Shown piece by piece: positions 18,123-27,753 of a stretch of DNA of 64,000 nt. The notes beneath the pieces are model-generated. The model was not told the DNA's origin. It worked only from the letters and a program-made list of their open reading frames with translations, and did not search any database. The position numbers were made by a program, and so were the translations under genes. Source of the DNA: Halobacteriovoraceae bacterium (GTDB lineage: Bacteria > Bdellovibrionota > Bacteriovoracia > Bacteriovoracales > Bacteriovoracaceae); the NCBI GenBank assembly GCA_002713145.1, contig PAVS01000011.1, positions 124,001-188,000 of the forward strand. Reading direction: 5' to 3'. Every line of letters starts with the position of its first letter. Position 1 is the first letter of the stretch.

Positions 18123-19463
18123 TTAGTTGGTGAGGTGTAAGTTGTTAAAAATCCTATAAAAGGCAGAGGATGAAATTTTTAATTCTTTGATGACTCCGGT
18201 AATTTTTCCGTTGTGTTTGCTAAGTGTATCTTTTAATGACTCTTCTTCAATCTTGGCGATGAACTCTCTGAGCCCATTCTCAGCGATATACTGCTTTTGA
18301 TCCTCGGTCAGCCAGGAATCAAAGAGAACTTCTCCTGAGCTCTGTTTAAAGTAGATATCTTCCGCAGCAATGAGACCCTTATCTTTCACACAGAGATATT
18401 CAATCACTTTTTTAAGCTCTCTAATATTTCCAGGCCAGTGATAGGCTTGCAGCTTATCCAGGGCTTCTTGATTGAGAACAACCCTTCGAGGAGATTTATT
18501 TAAAAAATACTCCGCAAGAGGAGCTATATCTTCTGGTCTGTCTTTGAGTGCTGGAATCTCTAAGTTGATACCACTGATTCTAAAAAACAAATCTTTTCTA
18601 AATTGATCTTTATGAATTTTATCAAAAAGATCTTCACAGGTGGCAGTGATAAGAGTGAAGTCTGATTGAATCATTTTATTTGAGCCCACTGGATAATAGG
18701 ATTTTTCATCCAGAGCTTTGAGTAATTTTTTTTGCATCACCATGGGCATGGTAGCGATTTCATCGAGAAAAAGGGTTCCTCCATGGGCCTGGGTGATTTT
18801 ACCTTCTTTATCGGCTATAGCCCCTGTGAAAGCCCCTTTGACGTGACCAAAGAGTTCGGACTCAAGGAGAGTTTCTGAAATCTCAGCACAGTTGAGATGA
18901 ATAAAAGGCTTGGTGTGATCATAGCTTTGATCATGCAAAATTTTTCCCACTAAACTTTTACCGACCCCGGTTTCACCCGTGATGAGCACCGCTTTATTTT
19001 TAAGATTAATCTTACAAATCTCAGTGATCTTCTCTTTTAGAGCATCATTTCGAGAGATGTATTTTTTATTAAATATTCGGGTGGGAGCATCTCCAAATAA
19101 TTGCATTTTATATTTATGAACATAAGGCAATAGATTGGTTTTATAATGAAGTTTAGTGAGAAAGTGATTGCATCCTGCCAAATACGCTTCTTCTACGAGA
19201 CTTTTATCATCAGTCGAAGAGAGAATAATCGAGTGTATATTGGCTTTTTGGGTCTCTTTAAGAATATTGATCCCCGAGTTGGGGCCATCGATATGCATGT
19301 CGATCAAGGCCATATCAAAATAATGATCAGCTAATTTGGCCAGGGCTTCGGTTTCACTCTCAGCTTCGGTGAAGATCGCTTGATCACTCAGGAGCTCTTT
19401 AAGTGCCATTCTGAAGTACTTATCATCATCAGCTATGAGAATATGGATCATGTTTTTTGGCAT
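18123..19463 (-). CDS. Sigma-54-dependent response regulator (NtrC type)
   Basis: 446 residues in three domains. Receiver (about 5-120) with acidic residues 12-14, phospho-acceptor Asp55 (ALIDMH) and Lys104 (FLTKL). AAA+ domain (about 135-375) with Walker A GETGVGKS (163-170), the sigma-54 contact loop GAFTGA (210-215) and LFLDEI Walker B (Asp234/Glu235). A Fis-type helix-turn-helix lies at the C-terminus. No histidine kinase is encoded nearby. The gene lies directly upstream of a consensus sigma-54 promoter, so the three-gene unit downstream is its likely target. Its own promoter looks leaderless. Confidence 0.93.
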   Translation of the reverse strand: MPKNMIHILIADDDKYFRMALKELLSDQAIFTEAESETEALAKLADHYFDMALIDMHIDGPNSGINILKETQKANIHSIILSSTDDKSLVEEAYLAGCNHFLTKLHYKTNLLPYVHKYKMQLFGDAPTRIFNKKYISRNDALKEKITEICKINLKNKAVLITGETGVGKSLVGKILHDQSYDHTKPFIHLNCAEISETLLESELFGHVKGAFTGAIADKEGKITQAHGGTLFLDEIATMPMVMQKKLLKALDEKSYYPVGSNKMIQSDFTLITATCEDLFDKIHKDQFRKDLFFRISGINLEIPALKDRPEDIAPLAEYFLNKSPRRVVLNQEALDKLQAYHWPGNIRELKKVIEYLCVKDKGLIAAEDIYFKQSSGEVLFDSWLTEDQKQYIAENGLREFIAKIEEESLKDTLSKHNGKITGVIKELKISSSAFYRIFNNLHLTN

Positions 19464-19469
19464 GGAGCA

Positions 19470-19498
19470 TTAATAGAAGAAAAATATTCGGATTTCAA
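19470..19498 (-). promoter_or_regulatory. Sigma-70-type promoter of the response regulator, leaderless
   Basis: Minus strand TTGAAA (19498-19493), 17-nt spacer, TATTAA (19475-19470). Exactly 6 nt separate the -10 box from ATG 19463, so transcription should begin at the A of the start codon. No Shine-Dalgarno is present. Confidence 0.55.
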
Positions 19499-19534
19499 AT
19501 ATATTGTTCTGTTTCCGAATTTTTTACATAGTGA

Positions 19535-19540
19535 TATACT
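19535..19540 (+). promoter_or_regulatory. -10 box of nagB, near-leaderless
   Basis: TATACT (5 of 6) ends 7 nt before the nagB ATG at 19548. The -35 region 17 nt upstream (TTTCCG) is weak. Confidence 0.35.
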
Positions 19541-19547
19541 GGGGCCT

Positions 19548-20273
19548 ATGGAAATTAAGATCTTTGATACTGCTGCCAAAGCTTGTGAATTTACTGCCTT
19601 AGAGGTCCTTAAAACGGTTCAATCCGTTAAAAACCCAAGTTTGGGTGTGGCCACCGGGAGAACGATGAATGCTGTTTATCATTTCTTAGTGACCCATGCG
19701 AATAAAGAGAACATCTCTTTTGCTGATGTGAAAGCCTTTGCGGTGGATGAGTATGTGGGGCTGGCCAGTGATAGCCCGAATTCTTATCGGGAGTACCTCA
19801 ATTTGCATCTTTTTAATCAGCTCAATTTTGATCCTAAGAATATTTTTCTGCCTGATGTGAGTCATGAGAATGAAGATGAAGCCAGTAAAAAGTATGAAAA
19901 TGAAATTCGGACTGTGGGCGGAATCGATCTACAATTACTGGGGATTGGCACCAACGGACATATCGGTTTTAATGAACCGGGCTCGGCCCATGATTCTGAG
20001 ACGCGACTGGTGGCCTTGACGTATTCGACTCGGCAATCCAATCGCAGTCTATTTAAAAATGGTGAGGCCCCTACTACCGCGATCAGTATGGGAATCGGAA
20101 CGATCATGAGCAGTAAAAAATGTATTTTAGTGGCGACGGGAGAAACCAAAGCAGAAATCGTAAAAAAAATGATGAATGCAGAAGTTAGCTCAAAAATTCC
20201 AGCGACGGCCCTGAGAAATCATAAAAACACTATTCTAGTATTAGATAAAGCTGCGGCTAAATTAATCGAGTAA
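19548..20273 (+). CDS. nagB: Glucosamine-6-phosphate deaminase
   Basis: 241 residues, the length of short NagB enzymes. It converts glucosamine-6-phosphate to fructose-6-phosphate and ammonia in amino-sugar breakdown. Landmarks are GRTMNAVYHFL, AVDEYVGL and the catalytic loop GIGTNGHIGFNEPGS. ATG 19548 gives the usual family start (MEIKIFDTA); the frame is open 56 codons upstream, but that part lies in the regulator gene on the other strand. The 3' end overlaps manC by 12 nt, convergently. Confidence 0.93.
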   Translation: MEIKIFDTAAKACEFTALEVLKTVQSVKNPSLGVATGRTMNAVYHFLVTHANKENISFADVKAFAVDEYVGLASDSPNSYREYLNLHLFNQLNFDPKNIFLPDVSHENEDEASKKYENEIRTVGGIDLQLLGIGTNGHIGFNEPGSAHDSETRLVALTYSTRQSNRSLFKNGEAPTTAISMGIGTIMSSKKCILVATGETKAEIVKKMMNAEVSSKIPATALRNHKNTILVLDKAAAKLIE

Positions 20274-21287
20274 ATCTTGATGGTCTTTTTTAATTAATTC
20301 AAGTAGCTCTTTTACTTTTTGGCTTTCACCTTTTTTACCCACTAAGAGCGCATCATCAGTTTCAACAATGATAAGGTCCTCTACATCAAAAGTAGCAATC
20401 ACTTTTTTACCACCGATGATCAGATTATTTTTTGATTGAATATGAAAAGAGTTCTCACGCTGAGTGTTTCCCGCTTGATCTTTTTCCAGCAGTTCATCAA
20501 GAGCGTCAAAGGAGCCTAGATCCGACCAATAAAAATCTGAGGGCACGACTTTTACCAGCTCTGATTTTTCCATCACAGCATAATCGATACTGTCTTTAGG
20601 AATCGCTAGCATATGGTCTTTGTTGATGAAGCGAACGTTTTCTTTTGGTTGTGCTTGAGCGAAAGCTTTTTTGGCCTGATCATAAATACCAGCGTGATGT
20701 TTTTGTAGTTCTTTTAAAAACACATCCGCATGAAAACAGAACATGCCACTGTTCCAAAGAAAATTTCCCGCACTCACATAAGTCTTTGCTGTTTCAAGAT
20801 CGGGCTTTTCTTTAAAAGAAATCACATCATAATTAAAATGCTCAATATATCCAAAGCCTGTTTCGGGATAGCTTGGTTTGAGACCGAAAGTCACGAGGCT
20901 TTTTTCTGCAAGTTTTTGAGCTTGCTCAATAGAGTGAGTGTATTTCTCAAGGTCTTTAATATGATGATCACTGGCCACCACTAAGAGCATATCGTCTTGA
21001 GCAGAGAGGGCCGCCAGACAAATCGCGGGGGCGGTATTGCGACCCACAGGCTCGATAATGAATTGAGTTTTGTCTTTGAGTCTCGCTGGTATTTGGGTCT
21101 GACAGAGTTCCAATTGTTTTTCGTTCACTACAACAATTAAACCATCCACCAGTTTTTCATTTCGCTCTATGGTTAATTCAAATAAAGATTTTCCATCGAT
21201 GAGTTTTACAAATTGTTTGGGAGTTGAAGTTCTACTGATAGGCCAGAGTCTGGTGCCAGAGCCTCCACACATAATGACAAGTTTCAT
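20262..21287 (-). CDS. manC: Mannose-1-phosphate guanylyltransferase
   Basis: 341 residues. It makes GDP-mannose from mannose-1-phosphate and GTP. The nucleotide-binding GGSGTRLWPISR is at the start, followed by PKQF, EPVGRNTAP, SFKEKPD and GNFLWNSGMF. The C-terminal isomerase domain of bifunctional ManC/AlgA is absent; isomerase activity is supplied by the separate ManA at 36676. It follows mgtE by 8 nt in an operon, with AGGAATT before its ATG. Confidence 0.93.
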   Translation of the reverse strand: MKLVIMCGGSGTRLWPISRTSTPKQFVKLIDGKSLFELTIERNEKLVDGLIVVVNEKQLELCQTQIPARLKDKTQFIIEPVGRNTAPAICLAALSAQDDMLLVVASDHHIKDLEKYTHSIEQAQKLAEKSLVTFGLKPSYPETGFGYIEHFNYDVISFKEKPDLETAKTYVSAGNFLWNSGMFCFHADVFLKELQKHHAGIYDQAKKAFAQAQPKENVRFINKDHMLAIPKDSIDYAVMEKSELVKVVPSDFYWSDLGSFDALDELLEKDQAGNTQRENSFHIQSKNNLIIGGKKVIATFDVEDLIIVETDDALLVGKKGESQKVKELLELIKKDHQDLLD

Positions 21288-21295
21288 ATTAATTC

Positions 21296-22696
21296 CTAGA
21301 GGTTAATTGCGTTCGATGCTATCGTAAAATAAATAAGAAGACCAGTGATGTCTACGGTGGTGGTGATCGCCGGACTGGCGGCAACCGCTGGATCTCCTCC
21401 CAAGCGTCGTACCAACAGCGGCAAACCTGCTCCCACCATAGCCGATGTGATCACTTGCAATCCAATGGCCAGGGAAATAATAAAAGCGAGATAGGAAAAA
21501 GTCATATTGGGGGGCAGCAGATCTTGGGAAGTTAAAAAAGCGATTTTGATAAACACTAATCCTCCCACACAAATAGAGAGAAGAGCGGAGATGCGCAATT
21601 CTTTAAATAAAATTTGCAGCCAATCATTTTCATTGGTTTGCCCCAGTGCTACGGATCGAATAACCACTGTGGCCGCTTGGGAACCAGTGTTTCCTCCCGT
21701 GGCTGTCATCATAGGAAGATAGAGAGCGAGAATAATTAATTGCTCCACCACATTTTGGTAATGATGGATGATGACCCCAGAGATAAGTCCAACCGCGGCT
21801 AATGAGACCAGCCACACCACCCGTTTTTTAAAATGCTGAATAATAGAAGTGGCCAGATAAGTTTGTTCATCTTCTGAAGGAACAATCCCCATAAATTTTT
21901 CCATATCTTCAGTATGCTCGGCGCGAATAACATCAATGGCCTCTTCGTGGGAAACAATTCCCACCAGTTGATTAAGATTATTGAGAACTGGAATGGCCAC
22001 AAGATCATGTTTTTCAATTTGAGCTGCAACATACTCTCTATCATCGTTAACGTCGGCGTAGACGAAATTATCGTTATAAAGTTCTTTGACGATATCTTTA
22101 GGATCCGCCATGATCAAATCTTTGAGAGTGATGATCCCCAGCATTTCCATATCATCGTTGACCACATAAACATAATAAATCATTTTTTGTGAAGGAGCAT
22201 CGTGACGGATTTTGGCCAGAGCTTGCTGGCAGGTCATATGAATGAGAATCGTTGCAAAGTCAGTGCTCATAATTCCCCCAGCGGTTTCTGGGTCATAAGC
22301 ACTCAGTACAATAACATCTTCTCTTGTTTTCTTATTTAAATAAGGAAGAATTTCGATTTGCTCTTCTTTACTAAACTCTTGGAATAAATCGGCCCTGACA
22401 TCTGAATACATATGAGTAAAGACATCAGAAAAAAATCGCTTGGGAAATTTAGGAAAGAGTTCATATTGTTTATCAATAGTGAAATAACTAAAAGTTCGTC
22501 CTGCTAAATTAGGGTTGAGTTGTTTGAAAATATTGATGATCTCTTCATCATCTTTTTCTAGAAGAAACTCAATTATAATAGCCGGAGGAGAGTCATCGAT
22601 AATCTCTTCTAGGGACTGGGGCGAATCTCCGCTTAATGAATTATTAAGTTGCTCAAATAGTTGAGCAAACTTCTCGTCAATTTCCTTATCTTCCAT
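21296..22696 (-). CDS. mgtE: Magnesium transporter MgtE
   Basis: 466 residues in the MgtE order: helical N-domain (about 1-135), two CBS domains (about 140-260) that sense magnesium, and a five-helix pore domain (about 290-466). TATGGNTGSQAATVVIRS and DPAVAASPAITTTVDITG are signature pore sequences. It imports Mg2+ through the inner membrane with magnesium-gated CBS control. First gene of an operon with manC. Confidence 0.96.
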   Translation of the reverse strand: MEDKEIDEKFAQLFEQLNNSLSGDSPQSLEEIIDDSPPAIIIEFLLEKDDEEIINIFKQLNPNLAGRTFSYFTIDKQYELFPKFPKRFFSDVFTHMYSDVRADLFQEFSKEEQIEILPYLNKKTREDVIVLSAYDPETAGGIMSTDFATILIHMTCQQALAKIRHDAPSQKMIYYVYVVNDDMEMLGIITLKDLIMADPKDIVKELYNDNFVYADVNDDREYVAAQIEKHDLVAIPVLNNLNQLVGIVSHEEAIDVIRAEHTEDMEKFMGIVPSEDEQTYLATSIIQHFKKRVVWLVSLAAVGLISGVIIHHYQNVVEQLIILALYLPMMTATGGNTGSQAATVVIRSVALGQTNENDWLQILFKELRISALLSICVGGLVFIKIAFLTSQDLLPPNMTFSYLAFIISLAIGLQVITSAMVGAGLPLLVRRLGGDPAVAASPAITTTVDITGLLIYFTIASNAINL

Positions 22697-22855
22697 ACTT
22701 ACGTTTCGTCATTTGCAAAAAAACAATTAGTTAAAAAACAGAGAGATTTACTGAGTTAATTCCATCTGTAATCTGTTCTTTTTATTATAGTTTTCATCCA
22801 CAATTCCGATAAAGGTGATGAAAATTACTCTCTTTATTAAGGATAATTTATTGTA

Positions 22856-25800
22856 ATGAGTAAAAATAATTTGCTCCTATTTCAATTTGAAACCTCCGAT
22901 CCCTTGTACAGGGACGTGGTGACGACGTTAAAAAGCAATAGTAATTATAGCTTGTATGCGAGTAATAAGATCGAAGAAATTGTTCCTTATGCGAGTAAAG
23001 CCGGTCATGGTATTTTACTTTTTCGAGTTAAAAATAAAGAGCAACTCCAGATAGCGGTCACGATCCTTAGATCTCAGCGCAAACTGATTAGCAAAAATCT
23101 CATAAAGCCGGTGTGCGTACTTTTTCCTACTAAAAATTCAAAAGTTGAAAAAATTCTTAATCGCTATGGTTGTAAAGAAGTGCTCCCTGCTTCTACCACG
23201 GCAAAATCACTATGTTTTAAGCTAGATTTTTGGGCCAAACCTATAGCGATTGAAATGAAAAAGCTTGAAGCCTTAAGAGAGCGACAAAAAGCTAAAACGA
23301 AGAAAAAAGAAGAAGAAACTTTTAAGGCCAAAGATCACTCGGAAGAGTTTGAGATCGTAAATCCACTTGAATTAAAAAGTGATATGTGGCTTTTAAAAGC
23401 TAAAACGGATTATAAAAAAATTCTTAGACGCTATATGATCTACCTTGCTGGTCCTTCACCAAAAGTTGGGGGCTGGGAAGAAGTTCCGACTAAAGGGAAT
23501 GCGGATCAACCCACTTGGAAATATGTGGAAGCCGCCCCTGAGCTAGAAGATTTTATTTGTGATGAAGGGAGCTGGTATTTTTATGGGTCAAAACCTGAAT
23601 TTGATTGGAAAAATCAAAAATGGAGTTTTGCTTCCAATAGACCTCATCTCTATTTTTTCGTTAAAGGGGAAGAAGAACCTCATTCTCGGATAAAGACGGA
23701 AGCGGGAAAAATTAAAATAGCAGCGAACTCTGAATTCGCTAATATGAAATCAGATATTATTGAGCAGAGTTGTAATAAAAAATTCGTTCTCTCTAGTATG
23801 GTGGATCGAATCGAAGATGATGAGAACACCCTGGAAGGGGGAGATAAAGAATTAGACAAGCACCTCAAAGGCAAAGGGGGAGAGTCAGATCATTATGGTG
23901 ATGATCCGCTTGCTGGAAAAGGTGAAACTGATCATTACGGTGAAGATGAGCTCAGTGGTAAGGGCAGCCGTGCGGATCACTATGGTGGCGATCCTCTCAG
24001 TGGAAAATCACATACAGATGCGTATGGGCAAGAGGAACTGGCCGGTAAAAACAGGCAAGCTGATCATTTTGGTGATGACCCACTTGCTGGTAAGTCTTCA
24101 ACAGATGCTTTTGGTGAAAATAACTTAAGTGGCAAAGGTGCAAAGGCTGATCACTATGGTGATGATCCTCTGGCCGGAAAAAATACTACCAATGCTTTTG
24201 GTGAAAAACCTTTAAGTGGAGAAGGTGCAGGCGCAGATCATTATGGAGATGATCCTCTCGCTGGGAAAAACTCCACCGATGCTTTTGGTGAAAACCCATT
24301 AAGCGGAAAAGGTGGGAGTGCAGATCATTTTGGAGATGATCCCCTGGCAGGAAAAAACTCAACTGATGCTCTTGGAGAGAACCCTTTAAGTGGTGAGGGA
24401 GCAAGAGCTGATCATTTTGGAGATGCCCCTCTAGCGGGAGAAGGAAGTGCATCAGATCATTTAGGTGATGACCCACTGTCAGGAGAAGGTTCTGCAAGTG
24501 ATCATTATGGTGATGAAGCCCTGGGTGGAAAAGCTAAAACGGAACGCTTGGGTGAAGATGTCCTCGCGACTGATCATAAAAACGAACATAAAGAAAAAGC
24601 TCCTCTGAATGGTAAGAGTGGAACTGAACAATATGGAAAAGACCCCTTGGGTGGTGAAGGTAGTCGTGCGGATGAGTATGGCAAAGATCCCCTCGGTGGA
24701 AAAGGCTCTAGAGCAGATCATTATGGTGATGATCCTCTGGGTGGAAAATCCAGCACGGATAAAATGGGTGAGAACCCCCTTGATGGCAAAGGTTCTGCTG
24801 CGGATGAATATGGCAAAGATCCTCTGAGTGGTAAAGGCAGTGAGTCCGATCATTTTGGAGATGATCCTCTTGCTGGAAAAACCAGCACGGATAAGATGGG
24901 TGAGAACCCTCTTGATGGTAAAGGCAGTGAGTCCGATCATTTTGGTGATGATCCTCTTGCTGGAAAATCCAGCACAGATAAAATGGGTGAGAATCCCCTT
25001 GATGGCAAAGGTTCTGCTGCGGATGAATATGGCAAAGATTCTCTAGGAGGAAAATCCAGCACGGATAAAATGGGTGAAGAGTTATTGGCCAATAAAAATG
25101 CCCAAGAAGCTCATGCTCGTAAAAATAAAAAAGAGAGTCTTGATCCCAGTCAATTTGCTAAAGATGCACAAGCCGAATTTGAGGAACCAAAAGCAGAACT
25201 CAATAATTCTATAACTGAAGATGCGTTTGCAGATCCTCTGGCTCAGGCGCAAGATGATGTGTTTGCAGATCCGGTGGCGAGTGTAGATGCGTTTGCAGAT
25301 CCATTTGCAGATCCAAGCCCAACCCCAGAACAATTTGCTAAAGATAAGAGTATTGATGGGCTGATAGATAATAACGTGACTGCTGAAATAGCAGATGAAG
25401 CATTTGTTGAGGAAGAAGAAAATTTCTATGCCGAGAATAAAAAACAGTCAAAAGCGGGCGAGGTTAATAGTGAGCTGGATGATATTTATGGGGAGCAAGA
25501 CCAGGATAAGGGCCAGCTGCCTACAATTGGCAAAGAGATCGATCATCATGAGGACAATAAAAAAACTCTTCCAGAATTTATTGGAGAAGGAGTTGTTGCT
25601 GAAGATGACAAACCGGTAGAGGGGCAAATTGATGGCAATCTTTTAGACTTTGAAAAGAAAAAGAAAGATCAACAAGCTGGGCCTGAGCGAGAGCGCTCAG
25701 AGCAAGATAAAAAGGCTAGCTCTCAGAAAACCAAATTAGATAATAGCCTCAAAGATGCTCAGGCTAAAGCCTCACAGAAAAATCAGTTCAGTGAAACTGG

Positions 25801-26335
25801 CTTTCAAGAAAAAACAAAAGAAGAAAAAGAAAAAGAAATGGAAGATCTCCTCGGAGATCAAGACGCCAAAAAAGGTCGTTTTACTCCGAAGAGAAAGATT
25901 GCGGCGGTAAATATTGTCGATAATGATGATATTTATGATGAAGAGGATTTTGATCTTCCTGAAAATGTAAATACTGAATCTGGTGAACTCAAAGTTATAG
26001 TGAGTAAAAAAACACAAGCCGGAAGTCAGATTAAGGTCATGGCAAAGATGCAAGATTTTTACGAAGATGAATTAGTTGTGACCGCTCCTAAACACTCACT
26101 TGTTAGCGATGATGAGATCGAGGGGTACGTGGACTTAAAATATAACGGTAGTACCATTAAAGTGGAATATAAAGGTAGGGTTGTTGATGTGGAAGAAGGA
26201 GATATTGCATCTCTTGAATCTTTTTGCATTGAAATATCTGAAATTGATTCTCAAAAATATGAAACATTTTCAGCTCTCTATTCAGAACGACAACAAAGTA
26301 TTTTAGATTTTATGCGTAAAGCACGGGGATTTTAA
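22856..26335 (+). CDS. Giant tandem-repeat protein with receiver-like and PilZ-like ends
   Basis: 1159 residues, no signal peptide or membrane helix. Residues 1-130 alternate strand and helix like a receiver (NLLLFQF, HGILLFRV, VCVLFP) but lack a phospho-acceptor Asp. Residues 339-745 are about 27 tandem units of 14 and 15 residues, consensus GKGSxADHYGDDPLA and GKSSTDxxGENPLS, mostly alternating. Residues 785-825 hold four FADP copies, and an acidic linker follows. The last 125 residues resemble a PilZ beta-barrel, without the c-di-GMP motifs RxxxR and D/NxSxxG. It sits 3 nt before a receiver-TPR gene. Function unknown; likely a cytoplasmic scaffold. AAGGA is 12 nt before ATG. Confidence 0.8.
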   Translation: MSKNNLLLFQFETSDPLYRDVVTTLKSNSNYSLYASNKIEEIVPYASKAGHGILLFRVKNKEQLQIAVTILRSQRKLISKNLIKPVCVLFPTKNSKVEKILNRYGCKEVLPASTTAKSLCFKLDFWAKPIAIEMKKLEALRERQKAKTKKKEEETFKAKDHSEEFEIVNPLELKSDMWLLKAKTDYKKILRRYMIYLAGPSPKVGGWEEVPTKGNADQPTWKYVEAAPELEDFICDEGSWYFYGSKPEFDWKNQKWSFASNRPHLYFFVKGEEEPHSRIKTEAGKIKIAANSEFANMKSDIIEQSCNKKFVLSSMVDRIEDDENTLEGGDKELDKHLKGKGGESDHYGDDPLAGKGETDHYGEDELSGKGSRADHYGGDPLSGKSHTDAYGQEELAGKNRQADHFGDDPLAGKSSTDAFGENNLSGKGAKADHYGDDPLAGKNTTNAFGEKPLSGEGAGADHYGDDPLAGKNSTDAFGENPLSGKGGSADHFGDDPLAGKNSTDALGENPLSGEGARADHFGDAPLAGEGSASDHLGDDPLSGEGSASDHYGDEALGGKAKTERLGEDVLATDHKNEHKEKAPLNGKSGTEQYGKDPLGGEGSRADEYGKDPLGGKGSRADHYGDDPLGGKSSTDKMGENPLDGKGSAADEYGKDPLSGKGSESDHFGDDPLAGKTSTDKMGENPLDGKGSESDHFGDDPLAGKSSTDKMGENPLDGKGSAADEYGKDSLGGKSSTDKMGEELLANKNAQEAHARKNKKESLDPSQFAKDAQAEFEEPKAELNNSITEDAFADPLAQAQDDVFADPVASVDAFADPFADPSPTPEQFAKDKSIDGLIDNNVTAEIADEAFVEEEENFYAENKKQSKAGEVNSELDDIYGEQDQDKGQLPTIGKEIDHHEDNKKTLPEFIGEGVVAEDDKPVEGQIDGNLLDFEKKKKDQQAGPERERSEQDKKASSQKTKLDNSLKDAQAKASQKNQFSETGFQEKTKEEKEKEMEDLLGDQDAKKGRFTPKRKIAAVNIVDNDDIYDEEDFDLPENVNTESGELKVIVSKKTQAGSQIKVMAKMQDFYEDELVVTAPKHSLVSDDEIEGYVDLKYNGSTIKVEYKGRVVDVEEGDIASLESFCIEISEIDSQKYETFSALYSERQQSILDFMRKARGF
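23870..25090 (+). repeat. In-frame coding repeat array, about 27 units, 87-bp double period
   Basis: A 15-codon unit and a 14-codon unit mostly alternate to give an 87-bp period. The copies at 24830-24916 and 24917-25003 differ at only 6 of 87 positions, so part of the array was duplicated recently. One diverged unit with about ATDHKNEHKEKAP breaks the array near 24570-24610. Confidence 0.9.
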
Positions 26336-26338
26336 ATA

Positions 26339-27640
26339 GTGGGTGAGGCCAAGAAAAAACAAATTTTTCAAGACTATCTCAAAGAAGTTGATATTATCAT
26401 CGCTGATAAAAGTTCAGCTTCGAGAAGACGTCTGGTAAAAACTCTCTGTGATATGGGGGCTTCCCGTCTGCGTGTTCATAGTGTGGCCCATTACCAAGAA
26501 GCCATTGAGCTTATCGATAGCAAAAGTCCTAAATTTGTTTTATCTGACTACTCTTTAAAAGGTGGATCAGGTTTTGATCTTTTTAGACATTACCGAGAAA
26601 AATTTCCCGATGAAAAGAAATCAGTTCTGATGTTGGTGACTTCAAATATTTCTCAATCTGCGGTGGCCAAGGCGGCGGAAGAGGATGTGGATTCCTTTGT
26701 CATCAAACCTTATACCGTGCAAAGCTTAGAGAAAAGTTTTATTAATACCGTTGTCTCTAAACTTCATCCCACCAAATACATTCAAACCATTGAAGCGGGC
26801 AAAGAAAAAATGTTCGATGCAGATTATGAAGGGGCGTTAGCACTTTTTGAACAAGCAACAGAATTGAATAAAAAACCTTCTCTCGCACTTTTTTATCATG
26901 GGCAAGTCAAGTATCTGCTCGATCAAGCTCAAGAAGCGGAAGGGGATTATAAAAAAGGGCTGGAGATCAATAGTATCCACTATAAATGTCAGGTGGGTCT
27001 GTATGAATTATTTAAAAAAGACGGTAAACTGGTTGAAGCCTATTCCGTGGTTCGTAATATCGCGAAATACTTTCCGGCCAATCCTGAGCGCTTAAAAGAA
27101 GTGGTCCACCTTGCAGTGAAAACTAAAAACTATCTGGATATGGAAATATACTATGATGTGTTCACTGAACTAGAAGAGCGGACAGATGATGTGATAAATT
27201 ATATCTGTTCTGGTTTATATGTTTGTGGAAAATATCTTTTCATGGAAGGTGAGAGTGAAAGAGCGCGCACTAATCTTGAAAAACTGTCTATCTCAGCTGC
27301 CGGGACCACCAAGTTTTTAAAAGCCGTGGTGTCTCTTCTGGTGGAGCATGAAATTTATGAGGACGCTCAAAAAATTCTGCCTCGTTTTTCAAATGAAAAA
27401 GAAGATGAGTTTGCCTATAAAGTTTCTTCTTATTTAGCTAATAATAATGACATGGATAATCCTGAACGCATCGCTAAAGGACAAGAACTGTTTAACAACG
27501 GCTTGAAAGATCCTCAGTGTTTACTCTTTTTAATACGTGCTCTGAGAGCAGAAGGGCTTGATAAAAAAGCTCAACAATATTCTGAAGAAGCGGAATATCT
27601 TTTTCCCGATTATTTTGCAAAACAATCACTTGCAGCGTAG
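26339..27640 (+). CDS. Receiver domain fused to TPR repeats
   Basis: 433 residues starting with GTG. Receiver domain at about 17-135: Asp23 in the acidic pocket, phospho-acceptor Asp70 (FVLSDYS) and Lys123 (FVIKPYT). The rest is helical TPR-like repeats (FDADYEGALALFEQATELN, ALFYHGQVKYL). There is no DNA-binding or enzymatic output, so phosphorylation probably controls protein contacts. The gene starts 3 nt after the repeat-protein stop, so the two products probably act together. This receiver has a complete active site, unlike the receiver-like domain in its partner. Confidence 0.85.
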   Translation: MGEAKKKQIFQDYLKEVDIIIADKSSASRRRLVKTLCDMGASRLRVHSVAHYQEAIELIDSKSPKFVLSDYSLKGGSGFDLFRHYREKFPDEKKSVLMLVTSNISQSAVAKAAEEDVDSFVIKPYTVQSLEKSFINTVVSKLHPTKYIQTIEAGKEKMFDADYEGALALFEQATELNKKPSLALFYHGQVKYLLDQAQEAEGDYKKGLEINSIHYKCQVGLYELFKKDGKLVEAYSVVRNIAKYFPANPERLKEVVHLAVKTKNYLDMEIYYDVFTELEERTDDVINYICSGLYVCGKYLFMEGESERARTNLEKLSISAAGTTKFLKAVVSLLVEHEIYEDAQKILPRFSNEKEDEFAYKVSSYLANNNDMDNPERIAKGQELFNNGLKDPQCLLFLIRALRAEGLDKKAQQYSEEAEYLFPDYFAKQSLAA

Positions 27641-27753
27641 TTGATAAAAACTCTACACTTTTCTAAAAATTAATTACGCATCTTTTATTTACTGATCAGG
27701 TATATTTTGATGTTCTATAGGAAACAAAAACGACCTATGGAAGGGAGAAATAT

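Noticed and set aside
19380-19547. 56-codon N-terminal extension of NagB
   Set aside because: It overlaps the regulator gene on the other strand and the family starts at MEIKIFDTA.
24186-24940. Long minus-strand open frames inside the repeat gene
   Set aside because: They are repeat shadows made by the low-complexity codons; no ribosome site or family match.
23870-25090. Regular 42-45/87-bp repeats that might be a CRISPR array
   Set aside because: The repeats are in frame within a long gene, have no constant spacer/repeat division, and no cas genes are near.
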